NCBI RefSeq assembly: GCF_007559005.1
Contig: NZ_CP041763.1
Span: 496,001 to 560,000 of the forward strand
Direction of reading: 5' to 3'
DNA: 64,000 bases
DNA from: Gordonia zhaorongruii
GTDB lineage: Bacteria > Actinomycetota > Actinomycetes > Mycobacteriales > Mycobacteriaceae
Shown: positions 17,161 to 26,226 of the stretch, piece after piece
How the letters are laid out: each line of letters opens with the position of its first letter
Position numbering within the stretch: position 1 is the stretch's first letter
Made by a program: the position numbers and the translations under genes
Notes under the pieces: model-generated
The model's database searches: none
Told to the model about the DNA's origin: nothing
Seen by the model: only the letters and a program-made list of their open reading frames with translations

Positions 17161-18327
17161 CTATCGGTCTCCGCGGGGCAGGCCGAGGAGTCGCTCGGCG
17201 ATCACATTGCGCTGAATCTCGTTGGTGCCGGCATAGATCGGACCGGACAGCGAGAACAGGTAGCCGCTCATCCAGGCGTCGTCGAGTTCGGCGTCCGGCC
17301 CCAGCAGGTCGAGGGCGGTCTCGTGAGTCGCGATGTCCCACTGCGACCAGAACACCTTGTTGATAGACGATTCCATGCCGAGTTGTCCGCCGGCTGCGAG
17401 CCTGCTCACCGTCTGATAGGTCGACAGTTCGTAGGCACGGGCACCGATCCAGGCGTCGGCGACGCCCGTGTCGGTGGCTGCGGTGGTGGGAACCTCGTCT
17501 CCCCGCGACTTCCACAGGGAGACGAGGCGATCGGTGGCGGCGAGGAACCGGCCCGGTGACCGCAGCGAGAGGCCGCGCTCGTTGGCGGCCGTGCTCATGG
17601 CCACCTTCCAGCCGTTGTTCACTTCGCCGATGACGCCGGACGCGCCGGGGTCGGCGGGATCGTCGGGCACGAACACGTTCTCCAGGAACAGCTCCGCGAA
17701 ACCTGGCTCGCCGTCGAGCTGGGCGATCGGGCGCACGGTGACTCCCTGAGCGCGCAGGTCGAACATGAAATAGGTGAGCCCGCGGTGACGCTGCGCTTCC
17801 CTGTCGGAGCGGAAGAGGCCGAAACCCCAGTCTGCGAAGCTCGACCTGGAACTCCACGTCTTCTGCCCGTTCAGCAGCCAGCCGCCTTCGGTGCGGGTCG
17901 CCGTCGAACGGAGCGACGCCAGGTCGCTGCCCGCTTCGGGTTCGCTCCACGCCTGCCCCCAGATGTCGGCGGCACGTGCCATGCGCGGCATGATCCGGGC
18001 CAGCTGCTCCGGGGTCGCGTGCTCGAAAAGCGTTGGGGCGAGCAGGAAGATGCCGTTCTGGCTCACGCGACCGGGCGCGCCGGATCGGTAGTACTCCTCC
18101 TCGAAGATGAGCCAATGCAGCAATGGCACGTCGCGGCCGCCGAACTCCTCGGGCCAGCTGACCACCGACATCCGGGCGTCGGCCATCTTCGACTCCCACT
18201 CGCGGTGGGCCTCGAAGCCCTCGGCGGTGTCCATGGAGGGGAGCGGGGTGGACGGCACGTTGTCGGTGAGCCAGGAGCGCACCTCGGTACGGAACGCCTG
18301 AGCGGCGTCGTCGAACAGGAGATCCAT
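17161..18327 (-). CDS. Acyl-CoA dehydrogenase subunit (FadE31-like)
   Basis: 388-residue dehydrogenase with the FAD and substrate segments WGQAWSEPEAGSDLAS and LNGQKTWSSRSSFADWG, ending SGPIYAGTNEIQRNVIAERL. The usual catalytic-Glu position before GTNEIQ is Ala, as often seen in heteromeric steroid dehydrogenases where the base sits elsewhere or in a partner. Its ATG shares one base with the crotonase stop (TGATG). It is probably the alpha partner of the 322-residue protein. An alternative reading is an echA13-fadE17-fadE18-like set; the KstR2-type operator favours lower-ring steroid catabolism. Confidence 0.9.
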   Translation of the reverse strand: MDLLFDDAAQAFRTEVRSWLTDNVPSTPLPSMDTAEGFEAHREWESKMADARMSVVSWPEEFGGRDVPLLHWLIFEEEYYRSGAPGRVSQNGIFLLAPTLFEHATPEQLARIMPRMARAADIWGQAWSEPEAGSDLASLRSTATRTEGGWLLNGQKTWSSRSSFADWGFGLFRSDREAQRHRGLTYFMFDLRAQGVTVRPIAQLDGEPGFAELFLENVFVPDDPADPGASGVIGEVNNGWKVAMSTAANERGLSLRSPGRFLAATDRLVSLWKSRGDEVPTTAATDTGVADAWIGARAYELSTYQTVSRLAAGGQLGMESSINKVFWSQWDIATHETALDLLGPDAELDDAWMSGYLFSLSGPIYAGTNEIQRNVIAERLLGLPRGDR

Positions 18328-19253
18328 CAGGGCTTGCCCTTCTCTGACTCGGAGCTCTTGGCGGCTGCGCCCTTCATGGACTTGGCGTCCATGCCGCCGA
18401 GTGAATCGCCGCCGTCCTCGGCGTTCGCCGCGTGTGCGTAGTGGTGCCAGCCGAACACGGAATCCATCGCGTTGCGCATGCCCATCTGGTCTTCGCAGAT
18501 GTTGACGGCCTTCTTACTCAAGAACAGGCCCTGCAGCGGCATCGCGGCGGCCTGCTCGCAGATCTCGTCGACCTTGGCGGCGAGATCGTCGCGTGGCACG
18601 ACGTGGTTGACCATTCCCCAGTCGAGGGCCTGGTTCGCGGTGAAGCGCTGCCCGGTGAAGAGGATCTCCTTGGCGCGACGCGGTCCGAGAACGAAGGCAT
18701 GCGCGAAGTACTCGACGCCGGGAATGCCCATGCGCGCGACCGGGTCCGAGAAGAACGCGTCGTCGGAGGCGACGATGAAGTCCGCGGACCAGGCGAGCAT
18801 CATCCCGCCGGCGATGCAGGCGCCGTGCACCTGTGCGATCACCGGTTTCGGTATCTCCCGCCACCGGCGGCACATGCCCATGTAGACCTCGGTCTCGCGG
18901 GCGAGGCGCTGATCGGCACCGCTCTTATCGGTGTGGTCCCAGTGCAGGGTGGCGACGTTGTCGTAGTAGGTGTCGAAGTCGCGTTCTGGCGTTCCGATGT
19001 CGTGGCCCGCAGAGAAGTGCTTGCCGTTGGCTCGCAGCACGATCACCTTCACGGAGGCGTCGTCGACGGCCTTGCGGAACGCGGCGTCGAGCGAGTACGT
19101 CATCACCGAGTTCTGTGCGTTGCGGTAGTCGGGCCGGTTCAGCGTCACATATGCGACGGCGCCGTCCGGACCGCCCGTCTCGTAAGCGACGGGCGCGGTG
19201 TCCGGGCCGAGGTCGTCGGGGCCGAGCGGCGGAGGGATCACGGCGTTGCTCAT
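18327..19253 (-). CDS. Enoyl-CoA hydratase/isomerase (crotonase) family
   Basis: 308-residue crotonase. The oxyanion-hole segments are present: GKHFSAGHDIG near residue 78 and HGACIAGGMMLAWSADF near 145. The active-site region FSDPVARMGIPGVEYF and the helix RRAKEILFTGQRF follow. The C-terminus is a charged, probably disordered tail. It is the first gene of the four-gene unit; the ATG at 19253 is 18 bases from a perfect KstR2-type operator. It likely hydrates or isomerises an enoyl-CoA made by the dehydrogenases of the same operon. Confidence 0.9.
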   Translation of the reverse strand: MSNAVIPPPLGPDDLGPDTAPVAYETGGPDGAVAYVTLNRPDYRNAQNSVMTYSLDAAFRKAVDDASVKVIVLRANGKHFSAGHDIGTPERDFDTYYDNVATLHWDHTDKSGADQRLARETEVYMGMCRRWREIPKPVIAQVHGACIAGGMMLAWSADFIVASDDAFFSDPVARMGIPGVEYFAHAFVLGPRRAKEILFTGQRFTANQALDWGMVNHVVPRDDLAAKVDEICEQAAAMPLQGLFLSKKAVNICEDQMGMRNAMDSVFGWHHYAHAANAEDGGDSLGGMDAKSMKGAAAKSSESEKGKP

Positions 19254-19271
19254 GCCTCCAGACTCTAACCT

Positions 19272-19285
19272 AGCAAGTGCTTGGT
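19272..19285. promoter_or_regulatory. KstR2-type operator
   Basis: AGCAAGTGCTTGGT matches the 14-bp KstR2 consensus AnCAAGnnCTTGnT at all fixed positions. KstR2 is the TetR repressor of the genes that degrade the C/D-ring propanoate intermediate of cholesterol. It lies directly upstream of the crotonase start and probably overlaps the promoter. Binding is inferred. Confidence 0.8.
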
Positions 19286-19313
19286 TGGTAGTCCGGGGAC
19301 GATCCGTGGGCGA

Positions 19314-19775
19314 TCAGGCCCGGGCGTGGGCCAGAACCGAGCCGATCGGGACGCTCACGGCCAGCACGATCAGGACCGCGACGTAGACGAAGGCAGCGGT
19401 GCGACGGGTGCGCAGGAGGGGCCAGGCGGTCCAGGCGGTCACCGCAAGGGTCGCGAAGAGGAGGACGGAACCCGCGTCGGTGACCAGCGGAACCGAGGCC
19501 AGCGATCCCACGATCACCAGGGCGTTCGCGACGCCCCAGCCGGCCAGTTGCCATACGCGTGTCCGTGCTCGGATCGCGGTCGTCAGATGCTGCTGAGCCG
19601 CTCCGATCACGATGAGTGCCACGCCGCAGACCAGGACCAGGTAGGCGGCGAGCCAGCTGCCCTTCGTCAGATCGAGTGGCCCGGCGACGGCGGCGACCAG
19701 GCCGCCGATGATCACGAACGCCGACCCGGCGGCGGTGTGCGGATCGACATCGACCCGGTAGCGGCTCGCGGTCAC
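19314..19775 (-). CDS. Four-helix membrane protein
   Basis: 153-residue integral membrane protein of unknown function with four clear hydrophobic segments (about 17-35, 42-60, 78-98 and 126-148). No motif or family was recognised. Its ATG overlaps the stop of the regulator gene by four bases (ATGA at 19772-19775), so it is the last gene of the DUF2249-cupin / ferredoxin / regulator operon and is probably co-regulated with it. Confidence 0.75.
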   Translation of the reverse strand: MTASRYRVDVDPHTAAGSAFVIIGGLVAAVAGPLDLTKGSWLAAYLVLVCGVALIVIGAAQQHLTTAIRARTRVWQLAGWGVANALVIVGSLASVPLVTDAGSVLLFATLAVTAWTAWPLLRTRRTAAFVYVAVLIVLAVSVPIGSVLAHARA

Positions 19776-20371
19776 TGCGAGCTGCCCGACAGCTGGGCCA
19801 GACAGTGATCTCCGTCGACGAATGCGTCGAGACGGGTGACGGTGCGCCCGTCCCGGTGGGCATCGAGCACGCCCTGCATCAGTCCCCTGTGCACGGAACA
19901 GGTGACCCCCGGGCGGCGCCGCGCCGCTTCGAGGAACGGGCAGCGGTCGAGTCGGATGGCGGCGCCGTCGACCGACGGTGCGAAACCCATGTCGTCGAGG
20001 ACGTCGACCACGTCCGACGCCGCTTCCACGTCGGGTCTCGCGCGGCCGCGTCCGAGTTCGCGGCCTGCGGTCATGGCCCGCTGCTGGCCGTCCGGCGTGT
20101 CACCCAGTGCGTCCACCAGGGCCTGTGCGAGGAATCCGTAATCCCGCGGTCCCGCGGGATCCATCGCCTGCCGGGAGCGGTACCGCATCTGCGGCCGACC
20201 GCGTCCGGATCCGGATTCGGGCCGCGCCTCGACCAGGCCGTCGTCGGACAGCGACTTGAGATGGAAGCGGACCGTCGTCTGCGGTGTGCCGAGCCGCGTG
20301 GCCAGGTCGGCGACCGTCACCGGCGACGCCGCGTCGCGCAGCGCTTGGAGAACAGTGGCGCGGAGACTCAT
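19772..20371 (-). CDS. Winged-helix regulator with Fe-S-type cysteines (SufR-like)
   Basis: 199-residue transcription factor. The N-terminal ArsR/DeoR-type winged helix spans about 5-75 (VADLATRLGTPQTTVRFHLKSL). The C-terminal half has C144-x13-C158-x2-H161 and C190, resembling the Fe-S ligands of SufR-type repressors. It probably senses iron-sulfur status, oxidants or nitric oxide and controls its own operon through the palindrome at 21353-21369. Its ATG at 20371 shares one base with the ferredoxin stop. It has no suf genes nearby, so it is not SufR itself. Confidence 0.82.
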   Translation of the reverse strand: MSLRATVLQALRDAASPVTVADLATRLGTPQTTVRFHLKSLSDDGLVEARPESGSGRGRPQMRYRSRQAMDPAGPRDYGFLAQALVDALGDTPDGQQRAMTAGRELGRGRARPDVEAASDVVDVLDDMGFAPSVDGAAIRLDRCPFLEAARRRPGVTCSVHRGLMQGVLDAHRDGRTVTRLDAFVDGDHCLAQLSGSSQ

Positions 20372-20721
20372 CAGCCGTCGACCGCCTGCGGTGGCAACGA
20401 CCTCACGAGCGGTGCGTCCGACCCCGTCGGTCCCAGCTTGGCGGCACCACCCGGCGACCCGAGCGGCTCGGACCGTCCGGGCAGCACCTCGGTGAAGAAC
20501 TCGGCGTTGTCGTTCAGGTACGGCTCCCACTCCTCGGGGGTGTCGTCCTCGTAGAAGATCGCCTCGACCGGGCACACCGGCTCGCACGCGCCGCAGTCGA
20601 CGCACTCGTCCGGGTGGATGTAGAGCGAGCGGCCGCCTTCGTAGATGCAGTCGACGGGGCACTCCTCTACGCAGGCACGATCCAGCACGTCGACGCAGGG
20701 GAGTGCGATCACGTACGTCAT
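20371..20721 (-). CDS. Seven-iron ferredoxin (3Fe-4S/4Fe-4S)
   Basis: 116-residue ferredoxin with Cys at 9, 17, 21, 25, 40, 43, 46 and 50. This is the Azotobacter FdI pattern (CX7CX3CP, then CX2CX2CX3CP) giving one 3Fe-4S and one 4Fe-4S cluster, with C25 in the free-cysteine position. After about residue 60 there is the usual extension plus a Gly/Pro-rich tail. It is an electron carrier in an operon with a Fe-S-type regulator and a cupin protein. It might serve a P450 or oxygenase of the steroid genes, but the operon context points to redox stress. Confidence 0.92.
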   Translation of the reverse strand: MTYVIALPCVDVLDRACVEECPVDCIYEGGRSLYIHPDECVDCGACEPVCPVEAIFYEDDTPEEWEPYLNDNAEFFTEVLPGRSEPLGSPGGAAKLGPTGSDAPLVRSLPPQAVDG

Positions 20722-20725
20722 GTCG

Positions 20726-21325
20726 TCACCGCCCCGCGCCCAGCGGTTCGATGGTCAGCGTGGGTTCCCGGTGGGAATGGACGGTGAGGTAGCTGAGGCC
20801 GTCCGGGCCCGCGGTGAACGAGCGACGCGACCGGGCCGGAAGCCAGAGCAGATCGCCTGCGCCGACCTCGAGGCCGTCCGCATCGGTGCCGACGGTGCCC
20901 GACCCGGCGATCACGTGCACCAGGACGTCGACCTCGCCGCCTTCGTGCGATGCGATCTCGCCGCCGCCCGCGAGGCGGATCAGGTTGGAATCCAGTCCCC
21001 GGTCCTTCGCCTGCAGCTTCCACGCGACGTCCGCGGCGTCGACGGGCTGCTGAGTCAGGTCCGCGGTGTTGCCGAGCTTGCGGGGCGGGGTGGCGGCGGT
21101 GGTCTTGCCGATCCGGACCCGGTAGTCGCGCTTCTCGCGGACCAGGTAATCCCACGAGTAGCCGCCCGCACGGTCGGCCTCGAACTCGTCGTGCAGGTGG
21201 CGCGGGTCGTGATCGTTGACGAGGATGATCGCCTCGCCGACGTCGAGGCCGTCGAACAACGAGAAGATCTTGGGGTGCCGCTGGGGTTTGGGGATCTCGC
21301 GGACGTCGAGGGTGATGTCGGGCAT
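20726..21325 (-). CDS. DUF2249-cupin fusion protein
   Basis: 199-residue fusion. Residues 1-75 form a DUF2249 domain (MPDITLDVREIPKPQRHPKI, then LDVGEAIILVNDHDPRHLH). Residues 115-190 form a cupin barrel (ASHEGGEVDVLVHVIAGSG and VGAGDLLWLPARSRRSF). The ATG at 21325 follows a strong AGGAGGT; an in-frame start 45 codons upstream would cross the operator and is rejected. DUF2249 proteins often accompany nitric-oxide or anaerobic-redox genes. The cupin may bind a metal or small ligand. The biochemical role is unknown. Confidence 0.82.
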   Translation of the reverse strand: MPDITLDVREIPKPQRHPKIFSLFDGLDVGEAIILVNDHDPRHLHDEFEADRAGGYSWDYLVREKRDYRVRIGKTTAATPPRKLGNTADLTQQPVDAADVAWKLQAKDRGLDSNLIRLAGGGEIASHEGGEVDVLVHVIAGSGTVGTDADGLEVGAGDLLWLPARSRRSFTAGPDGLSYLTVHSHREPTLTIEPLGAGR

Positions 21326-21352
21326 GGCGGACCTCCTGATTAAAAACAATTG

Positions 21353-21369
21353 ATACTTGTAAAAAGTGT
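21353..21369. promoter_or_regulatory. Palindromic operator of the DUF2249-ferredoxin operon
   Basis: ATACTT-N5-AAGTGT, a 6-bp inverted repeat with one mismatch in an AT-rich island 28 bases before the operon's start codon. It is a good candidate for autoregulation by the winged-helix regulator encoded in the same operon. Operators of similar ACACT-N5 layout are known for SufR. Confidence 0.5.
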
Positions 21370-21494
21370 AGCGCGCTGAACGATATTCGCGGCAACCGCG
21401 CGGCAACCCGGCTTCGACGTCGATCTGGGTCACAGTGGGATAGTCGTGGGGGAGCGACACCGTAACCCGACATGCCCATAGGAGGCTTCTCGCA

Positions 21495-22382
21495 GTGATC
21501 GAGGAACTCGAAGCCGAATCGGTTCACATCTTCCGGGAGGTCGCCGCCACGTTCGAGCGCCCCGTCATGCTGTTCTCCGGCGGCAAGGACTCGGTGGTGA
21601 TGTTTCACCTCGCCCGCAAGGCGTTCTGGCCCGCGCCCATGCCGTTCCCGCTGATGCACGTGGACACCGGCCACAATTTCGACGAGGTGATCGAGTTCCG
21701 CGACCGCATCGTCGAGAAGACCGGCGCGCGGCTCGTGGTGAGCAGCGTCCAGGACGACATCGACGCGGGACGCATCGTCGAGAAGACCGGCCCGGGCACC
21801 TCGCGGAACCGGCTGCAGACCACCGCGCTGCTGCGCGGCATCCGCGAAGGAAAGTACGACGCGGTGTTCGGCGGCGCCCGGCGGGACGAGGAGAAGGCTC
21901 GCGCCAAGGAGCGCGTCTTCAGCTTCCGGGACTCGTTCGGTGCGTGGGATCCCCGTAACCAGCGCCCCGAGCTCTGGAATCTGTACAACGGCAGATACTC
22001 GCCGGGTGAGCACATCCGCGTGTTCCCGCTCAGTAACTGGACCGAGCACGACATCTGGGAGTACATCGCGGTGGAGGACATCGAGCTTCCGCCCATCTAC
22101 TACGCGCACGAGCGATCGGTGGTGCCGCGCGACGGCATGCTCCTCGCTGACACCAGGTTCCTGGAGCGGTACCCGGACGAGACGTCGCACGTCGCGCGGG
22201 TGCGGTTCCGCACGGTCGGCGACGCGACATGCACCGGGTGCGTCGAGAGCGACGCCGACACCAACGAGAAGGTGATCGCCGAGGTGGCCTCGACCCGCGT
22301 GACCGAACGCGGTGCCACCCGCGCCGACGACCGGATCTCCGAAGCGGGCATGGAAGACCGCAAGAAGGAGGGCTACTTCTGA
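21495..22382 (+). CDS. cysD: Sulfate adenylyltransferase subunit 2
   Basis: Small subunit of ATP sulfurylase, which activates sulfate to APS. 295 residues. The PP-loop ATPase motif SGGKDS is at 28-33, followed by [25 protein letters not shown] and a C-terminal CTGCVES. The GTG at 21495 is preceded by AGGAGG. Its TGA overlaps the cysNC ATG (TGATG), so the two subunits are translationally coupled. It provides APS/PAPS for cysteine synthesis or sulfation. Confidence 0.95.
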   Translation: MIEELEAESVHIFREVAATFERPVMLFSGGKDSVVMFHLARKAFWPAPMPFPLMHVDTGHNFDEVIEFRDRIVEKTGARLVVSSVQDDIDAGRIVEKTGPGTSRNRLQTTALLRGIREGKYDAVFGGARRDEEKARAKERVFSFRDSFGAWDPRNQRPELWNLYNGRYSPGEHIRVFPLSNWTEHDIWEYIAVEDIELPPIYYAHERSVVPRDGMLLADTRFLERYPDETSHVARVRFRTVGDATCTGCVESDADTNEKVIAEVASTRVTERGATRADDRISEAGMEDRKKEGYF

Positions 22383-24256
22383 TGAATGCGGCACCAGACA
22401 ACCCGGGCCCCGAGGTTCAGCGGTCGGACCTGTTGCGGATCGCGACCGCGGGCAGCGTCGACGACGGCAAGTCGACCCTCATCGGACGGTTGCTGTTCGA
22501 TTCGAAGTCGATCTTCAGCGACCAACTCGACGCCGTCGAACGCACCAGTGCGCAACGTGGCGATGAGACGGCCGACCTGTCGCTCCTGACCGACGGCCTG
22601 CGGGCCGAACGCGAGCAGGGCATCACGATCGACGTCGCGTATCGCTACTTCTCGACGCCGACCCGCAAGTTCATCATCGCCGACTCGCCGGGGCACGTGC
22701 AGTACACGCGCAACATGGTGACAGGCGCGTCCACTGCGGAGCTGGCGATCATCCTGGTCGACGGGCGCAAGGGCGTTCTCGAGCAGACGAAGCGGCATGC
22801 GTTCCTGTCATCGCTGTTGGGGATTCCGCATCTGACGGTCTGCGTCAACAAGATGGATCTCGTCGACTACTCGCAGGAACGTTACGAGGAGATCGTCGAC
22901 GACTTCACGGCGTTCGCCGCGAAACTCAACGTCACCGATGTCACCTTCATCCCGATCTCGGCGCTGCGCGGTGACAACGTCGTCGACCGGTCGGCGAACA
23001 CGCCGTGGTACGACGGTCGCTCGCTGCTCGGGCACCTGGAGAACGTGCACATCGCATCCGACCGCAACCTGATCGACGCGCGGTTCCCGGTGCAATATGT
23101 GATCCGGCCGCAGCGCGGTGACGGTTTCGACCATCGGGCATTCGCCGGAACCGTTGCCGGAGGCGGGCTCTCGGTCGGTGACGACGTGGTTGCCCTGCCC
23201 GGCGGGTTCGGTACCACGATCTCGAAGATCTGGGGCCCTGGCGGAAGCGAACTCACGGAAGCTGTTGCAGGATCGGCGATCTCGATCGAATTGGATGACG
23301 AGATCGACATCGTCCGCGGCGACATGATCGTCCGGCCCAACAACCGGCCGCACGTGGGGCGCGACCTCGACGCGATGGTCTGCTGGTTCTCCGAGACGAG
23401 CGCACTCGACGTCGGGAACACCTATCGGATGCTGTGCGGCACCCGCGACACCAGAGCTTCCGTCACATCGCTCAACTATCGTCTCGACGTCAACTCGCTG
23501 CACCGTGATAAGGACGCGAACGAATTGGCGCTCAACGAGATCGGGCGCGTGACCCTGCATTGTCAGCGGCCGATGATGTTCGACGAGTACCGCCGCAACC
23601 GGGACACCGGCAGCTTCATCCTGATCGACGAGTCGACCAACGCAACGGTGGCCGCAGGAATGATCGGCGCACCGGTCAGCCATGACTCCAACGTGGTGTG
23701 GCAGACGGGCAAGGTATCCCGTGAGCATCGGGCCCATCAGGGGTCGACGATCTGGCTGACGGGGTTGTCCGGGTCCGGGAAATCGACCATCGCAACCGAA
23801 CTGGAGCGACGTCTCGTCGCCGGCGGACGCCCGGCTTACCTGCTCGATGGCGACAATCTGCGCCACGGGCTCAACGCAGACCTCGGCTTCAGCGACGACG
23901 ATCGCCGCGAGAACATCCGCCGCAGCGCCGAGGTCGCGTCGCTGTTCGCGGATTCCGGTGCGGTCGCGCTCGTCTCGCTGATCAGCCCGTTCGCCGCCGA
24001 ACGCCAACGGGCGCGGGAGATTCACGACTCCCGCGGGCTTCCGTTCTTCGAGGTGTTCGTCGACACCCCGCTCGATGACTGCGAAGCGCGCGACCCGAAG
24101 GGGCTCTACGCCAAGGCCCGGTCCGGCGAGATCAGTCAGTTCACCGGGATCGACTCACCGTATGAGCGGCCCGTGACGCCCGAGTTGGTGGTCCGTCCGG
24201 GAGACGGATCACCTGCGGAGGTCGCAGAGCTCATCCTGCAGCGGTTGGGGTTGTAA
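22382..24256 (+). CDS. cysNC: Bifunctional sulfate adenylyltransferase subunit 1 / APS kinase
   Basis: 624-residue fusion. The CysN part is an EF-Tu-like GTPase with GSVDDGKST at 24-32, DSPGHVQY and NKMD, which drives APS formation with CysD. From about 455 an APS kinase follows: GLSGSGKST at 461-469, [20 protein letters not shown] and a conserved KARSGEI region, producing PAPS. The fusion is the usual mycobacterial form. The real start is the ATG at 22382 overlapping the cysD stop; longer readings run inside cysD. The transcript ends at the hairpin 24263-24289. Confidence 0.96.
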   Translation: MNAAPDNPGPEVQRSDLLRIATAGSVDDGKSTLIGRLLFDSKSIFSDQLDAVERTSAQRGDETADLSLLTDGLRAEREQGITIDVAYRYFSTPTRKFIIADSPGHVQYTRNMVTGASTAELAIILVDGRKGVLEQTKRHAFLSSLLGIPHLTVCVNKMDLVDYSQERYEEIVDDFTAFAAKLNVTDVTFIPISALRGDNVVDRSANTPWYDGRSLLGHLENVHIASDRNLIDARFPVQYVIRPQRGDGFDHRAFAGTVAGGGLSVGDDVVALPGGFGTTISKIWGPGGSELTEAVAGSAISIELDDEIDIVRGDMIVRPNNRPHVGRDLDAMVCWFSETSALDVGNTYRMLCGTRDTRASVTSLNYRLDVNSLHRDKDANELALNEIGRVTLHCQRPMMFDEYRRNRDTGSFILIDESTNATVAAGMIGAPVSHDSNVVWQTGKVSREHRAHQGSTIWLTGLSGSGKSTIATELERRLVAGGRPAYLLDGDNLRHGLNADLGFSDDDRRENIRRSAEVASLFADSGAVALVSLISPFAAERQRAREIHDSRGLPFFEVFVDTPLDDCEARDPKGLYAKARSGEISQFTGIDSPYERPVTPELVVRPGDGSPAEVAELILQRLGL

Positions 24257-24262
24257 GGGGCG

Positions 24263-24289
24263 CTCGCCGGCTGCATTGCAGCCGGCGAG
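24263..24289. terminator. Bidirectional terminator hairpin after cysNC / eccA
   Basis: Perfect 12-bp stem (CTCGCCGGCTGC / GCAGCCGGCGAG) with loop ATT, lying between the convergent cysNC and eccA genes. Its stem core recurs after the ferritin gene at 49932-49970. Confidence 0.85.
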
Positions 24290-24328
24290 GATCAGTCCGG
24301 TCAGGCGCTCGAGCGATACTCGAACGCT

Positions 24329-26158
24329 TCACGCCCGACTCGACACCTGTGACACCGCGGCGCGGGTATCCGCTGCGGTCAGTGTCATCAGATCGGCGTC
24401 GGTGAGTGCATCGAGATCGGACGCAGCGGCCAGGCGGTGCTCGCGCTCCTCTTCGGCCGCTTCGATCAGATTGCGGACGTAGCGACCGTTGCCCGCGACG
24501 TCGATCGCGGGACGGTCCGCCGAGAACCGGGTGCTGAGCTGGTTGAACGAGTCGAGCAGTGCGGCACCGGCATCGGCGGACAACCGTGCGTCGCGGCGTT
24601 CGGCTAATGATTCGGCGATCCGCAGCAGCTCGTCCGGCGTGTACGACTCGAAGCGGATACGGCGCGCGAATCGCGATCCGAGGCCCTCGTTGGACGCGAG
24701 CAGCCGGTCGATCTGATCGTCGTACCCGGCGATGACGACGACGAGTCGGTCCCGATCGTTCTCCATGCGCGCCAGGAGCGTGTCGAGTGCTTCGCGACCG
24801 AACGCATCGCCGCCCGACAATCCTTCCTGGATCAGCGAGTACGCCTCGTCGACGAAGAGAACGCCGTCCAGCGCCGAGTCGATCACGGCCGACGTCTTCG
24901 GAGCGGTCGCCCCGAGATGCTCGCCCACGAGGTCCTTGCGGCTCACCTCGATCACCTTGTCGGTCGCCAGCAGGCCGAGCCCGCGGTACATCTTCGCGAC
25001 GATCCGCGCGATCGTCGTCTTGCCGGTGCCGGGCGGTCCGGTGAACGCCAGGTGGAGGCTGCGCGGCCTGGTCCGCAGACCCTTCGCGGCGCGCACCTCG
25101 GCGAGGAGGACGGCCGAACGGAGCCGTTCCACCTGATCTTTCACCGCGAGCAGGCCGACCTGGGCGTCCAGCTCGGCGGTCGCCTCGGCCAGGATGCGAG
25201 CCGATTCGGTGCTGTCGGCAGGCTGGCTGGCGCCAGTGCCAGTGCCAGTCTGGGTGCTGGACTCGAAGCCCGGCTCGGACGACGCGTCGGCGGACGGCCG
25301 TCCATCCTCGGGTGCCGCGATCACCAGCCGGTAGGCGGGATCGGAGATGGCGCGGGCGGCGTCGCGCAGCGTCGGGTCCAGCGCATACGCCTCCTGGAAG
25401 CAGCCCAGGGCGGCCTCCTCGTCTCCGCGCCCGGGGTCGGCTCGTGTCCGCAGTGCCATGCCGATGGCGAAGGTGGCCGCCGCCCGGCAGTTGTCGAGTT
25501 CGCTCTCGCGGGCGACGGTCAGCAGACGGATCCCCTCGTCGAACATGCCGAGTTGAATGCAGGCGGTCCCGGCCGCGTAGTCGGCCGCCGCGCAGAGCAC
25601 GCGGTCGCCCCAGTCGGCCCTCCGCGCGACTGCGGTCAGGACCGTCCGCCATTCGCCCGAACGCAGATGCCCCACTCCGCGGCAGAACGCGCTGATCGGC
25701 TCGTCCGATCCGGCCTCGTCGAGGACCGCCCGGGCTCCGTCCACGTCGCCACCGTCGATCAGCGACGATGCGTATGCCACCGACGCTCGCGCGGCCGTGG
25801 TGATCGGGTACTCGACGAACAGGCCGATCGGCGCCAGGCCGACCAGCGTGCCGCGCGGCAACCCGAGCCGCCGTTGCTGAACGCCGATGGAATCGCGGGA
25901 CCGGTGCAGACCGTGCAGCGCCGCGCCCGACCTGTCGCCTGCCGCGAGCCGGCCGAGCCACGCGTCGCCCATCCCAGGATCGAGTTCGGTCGCCCGCGCG
26001 AATGCGGTCGCCGAACGTTTCGGATCAGGAGGAGCATCGCTGGTCAGGATGCCGAGAGCGGCCAATCCTGCTTCGAAGAGCTGTCGAGCCCGACGATGAT
26101 CGTCCGCCCCGGCCGCCGTGAGATGAGCGCGCTCGAAGCGCGTCGCGATATCAGTCAT
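24329..26158 (-). CDS. EccA-like AAA+ ATPase of type VII secretion
   Basis: 609-residue cytosolic protein. The N-terminal half is a TPR-like helical domain; a Ser/Thr/Gly-rich linker (about 295-330) precedes a CbbX-type AAA+ domain. It has Walker [10 protein letters not shown], Walker [10 protein letters not shown], a sensor region [10 protein letters not shown] and the arginine segment [10 protein letters not shown]. EccA proteins assist ESX secretion of EsxA-type substrates. No eccB, eccC, eccD, eccE, mycP or esx gene is in the window, so it is an orphan here. The ATG at 26158 gives the family N-terminus; an upstream in-frame ATG is possible. It is divergent from purL by 68 bases. Confidence 0.87.
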   Translation of the reverse strand: MTDIATRFERAHLTAAGADDHRRARQLFEAGLAALGILTSDAPPDPKRSATAFARATELDPGMGDAWLGRLAAGDRSGAALHGLHRSRDSIGVQQRRLGLPRGTLVGLAPIGLFVEYPITTAARASVAYASSLIDGGDVDGARAVLDEAGSDEPISAFCRGVGHLRSGEWRTVLTAVARRADWGDRVLCAAADYAAGTACIQLGMFDEGIRLLTVARESELDNCRAAATFAIGMALRTRADPGRGDEEAALGCFQEAYALDPTLRDAARAISDPAYRLVIAAPEDGRPSADASSEPGFESSTQTGTGTGASQPADSTESARILAEATAELDAQVGLLAVKDQVERLRSAVLLAEVRAAKGLRTRPRSLHLAFTGPPGTGKTTIARIVAKMYRGLGLLATDKVIEVSRKDLVGEHLGATAPKTSAVIDSALDGVLFVDEAYSLIQEGLSGGDAFGREALDTLLARMENDRDRLVVVIAGYDDQIDRLLASNEGLGSRFARRIRFESYTPDELLRIAESLAERRDARLSADAGAALLDSFNQLSTRFSADRPAIDVAGNGRYVRNLIEAAEEEREHRLAAASDLDALTDADLMTLTAADTRAAVSQVSSRA

Positions 26159-26207
26159 CAGTCCCCCCGAACCCTGCTGTGGGAGCGACTCTAGCCGCAC
26201 GCCAGGT

Positions 26208-26226
26208 CTCGCATAGACTGAACGGC
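26208..26226 (+). promoter_or_regulatory. Probable leaderless purL promoter
   Basis: A -10-like TAGACT lies seven bases before the purL GTG (26227), with no Shine-Dalgarno sequence between. This spacing places the transcription start at or next to the start codon. Confidence 0.45.
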
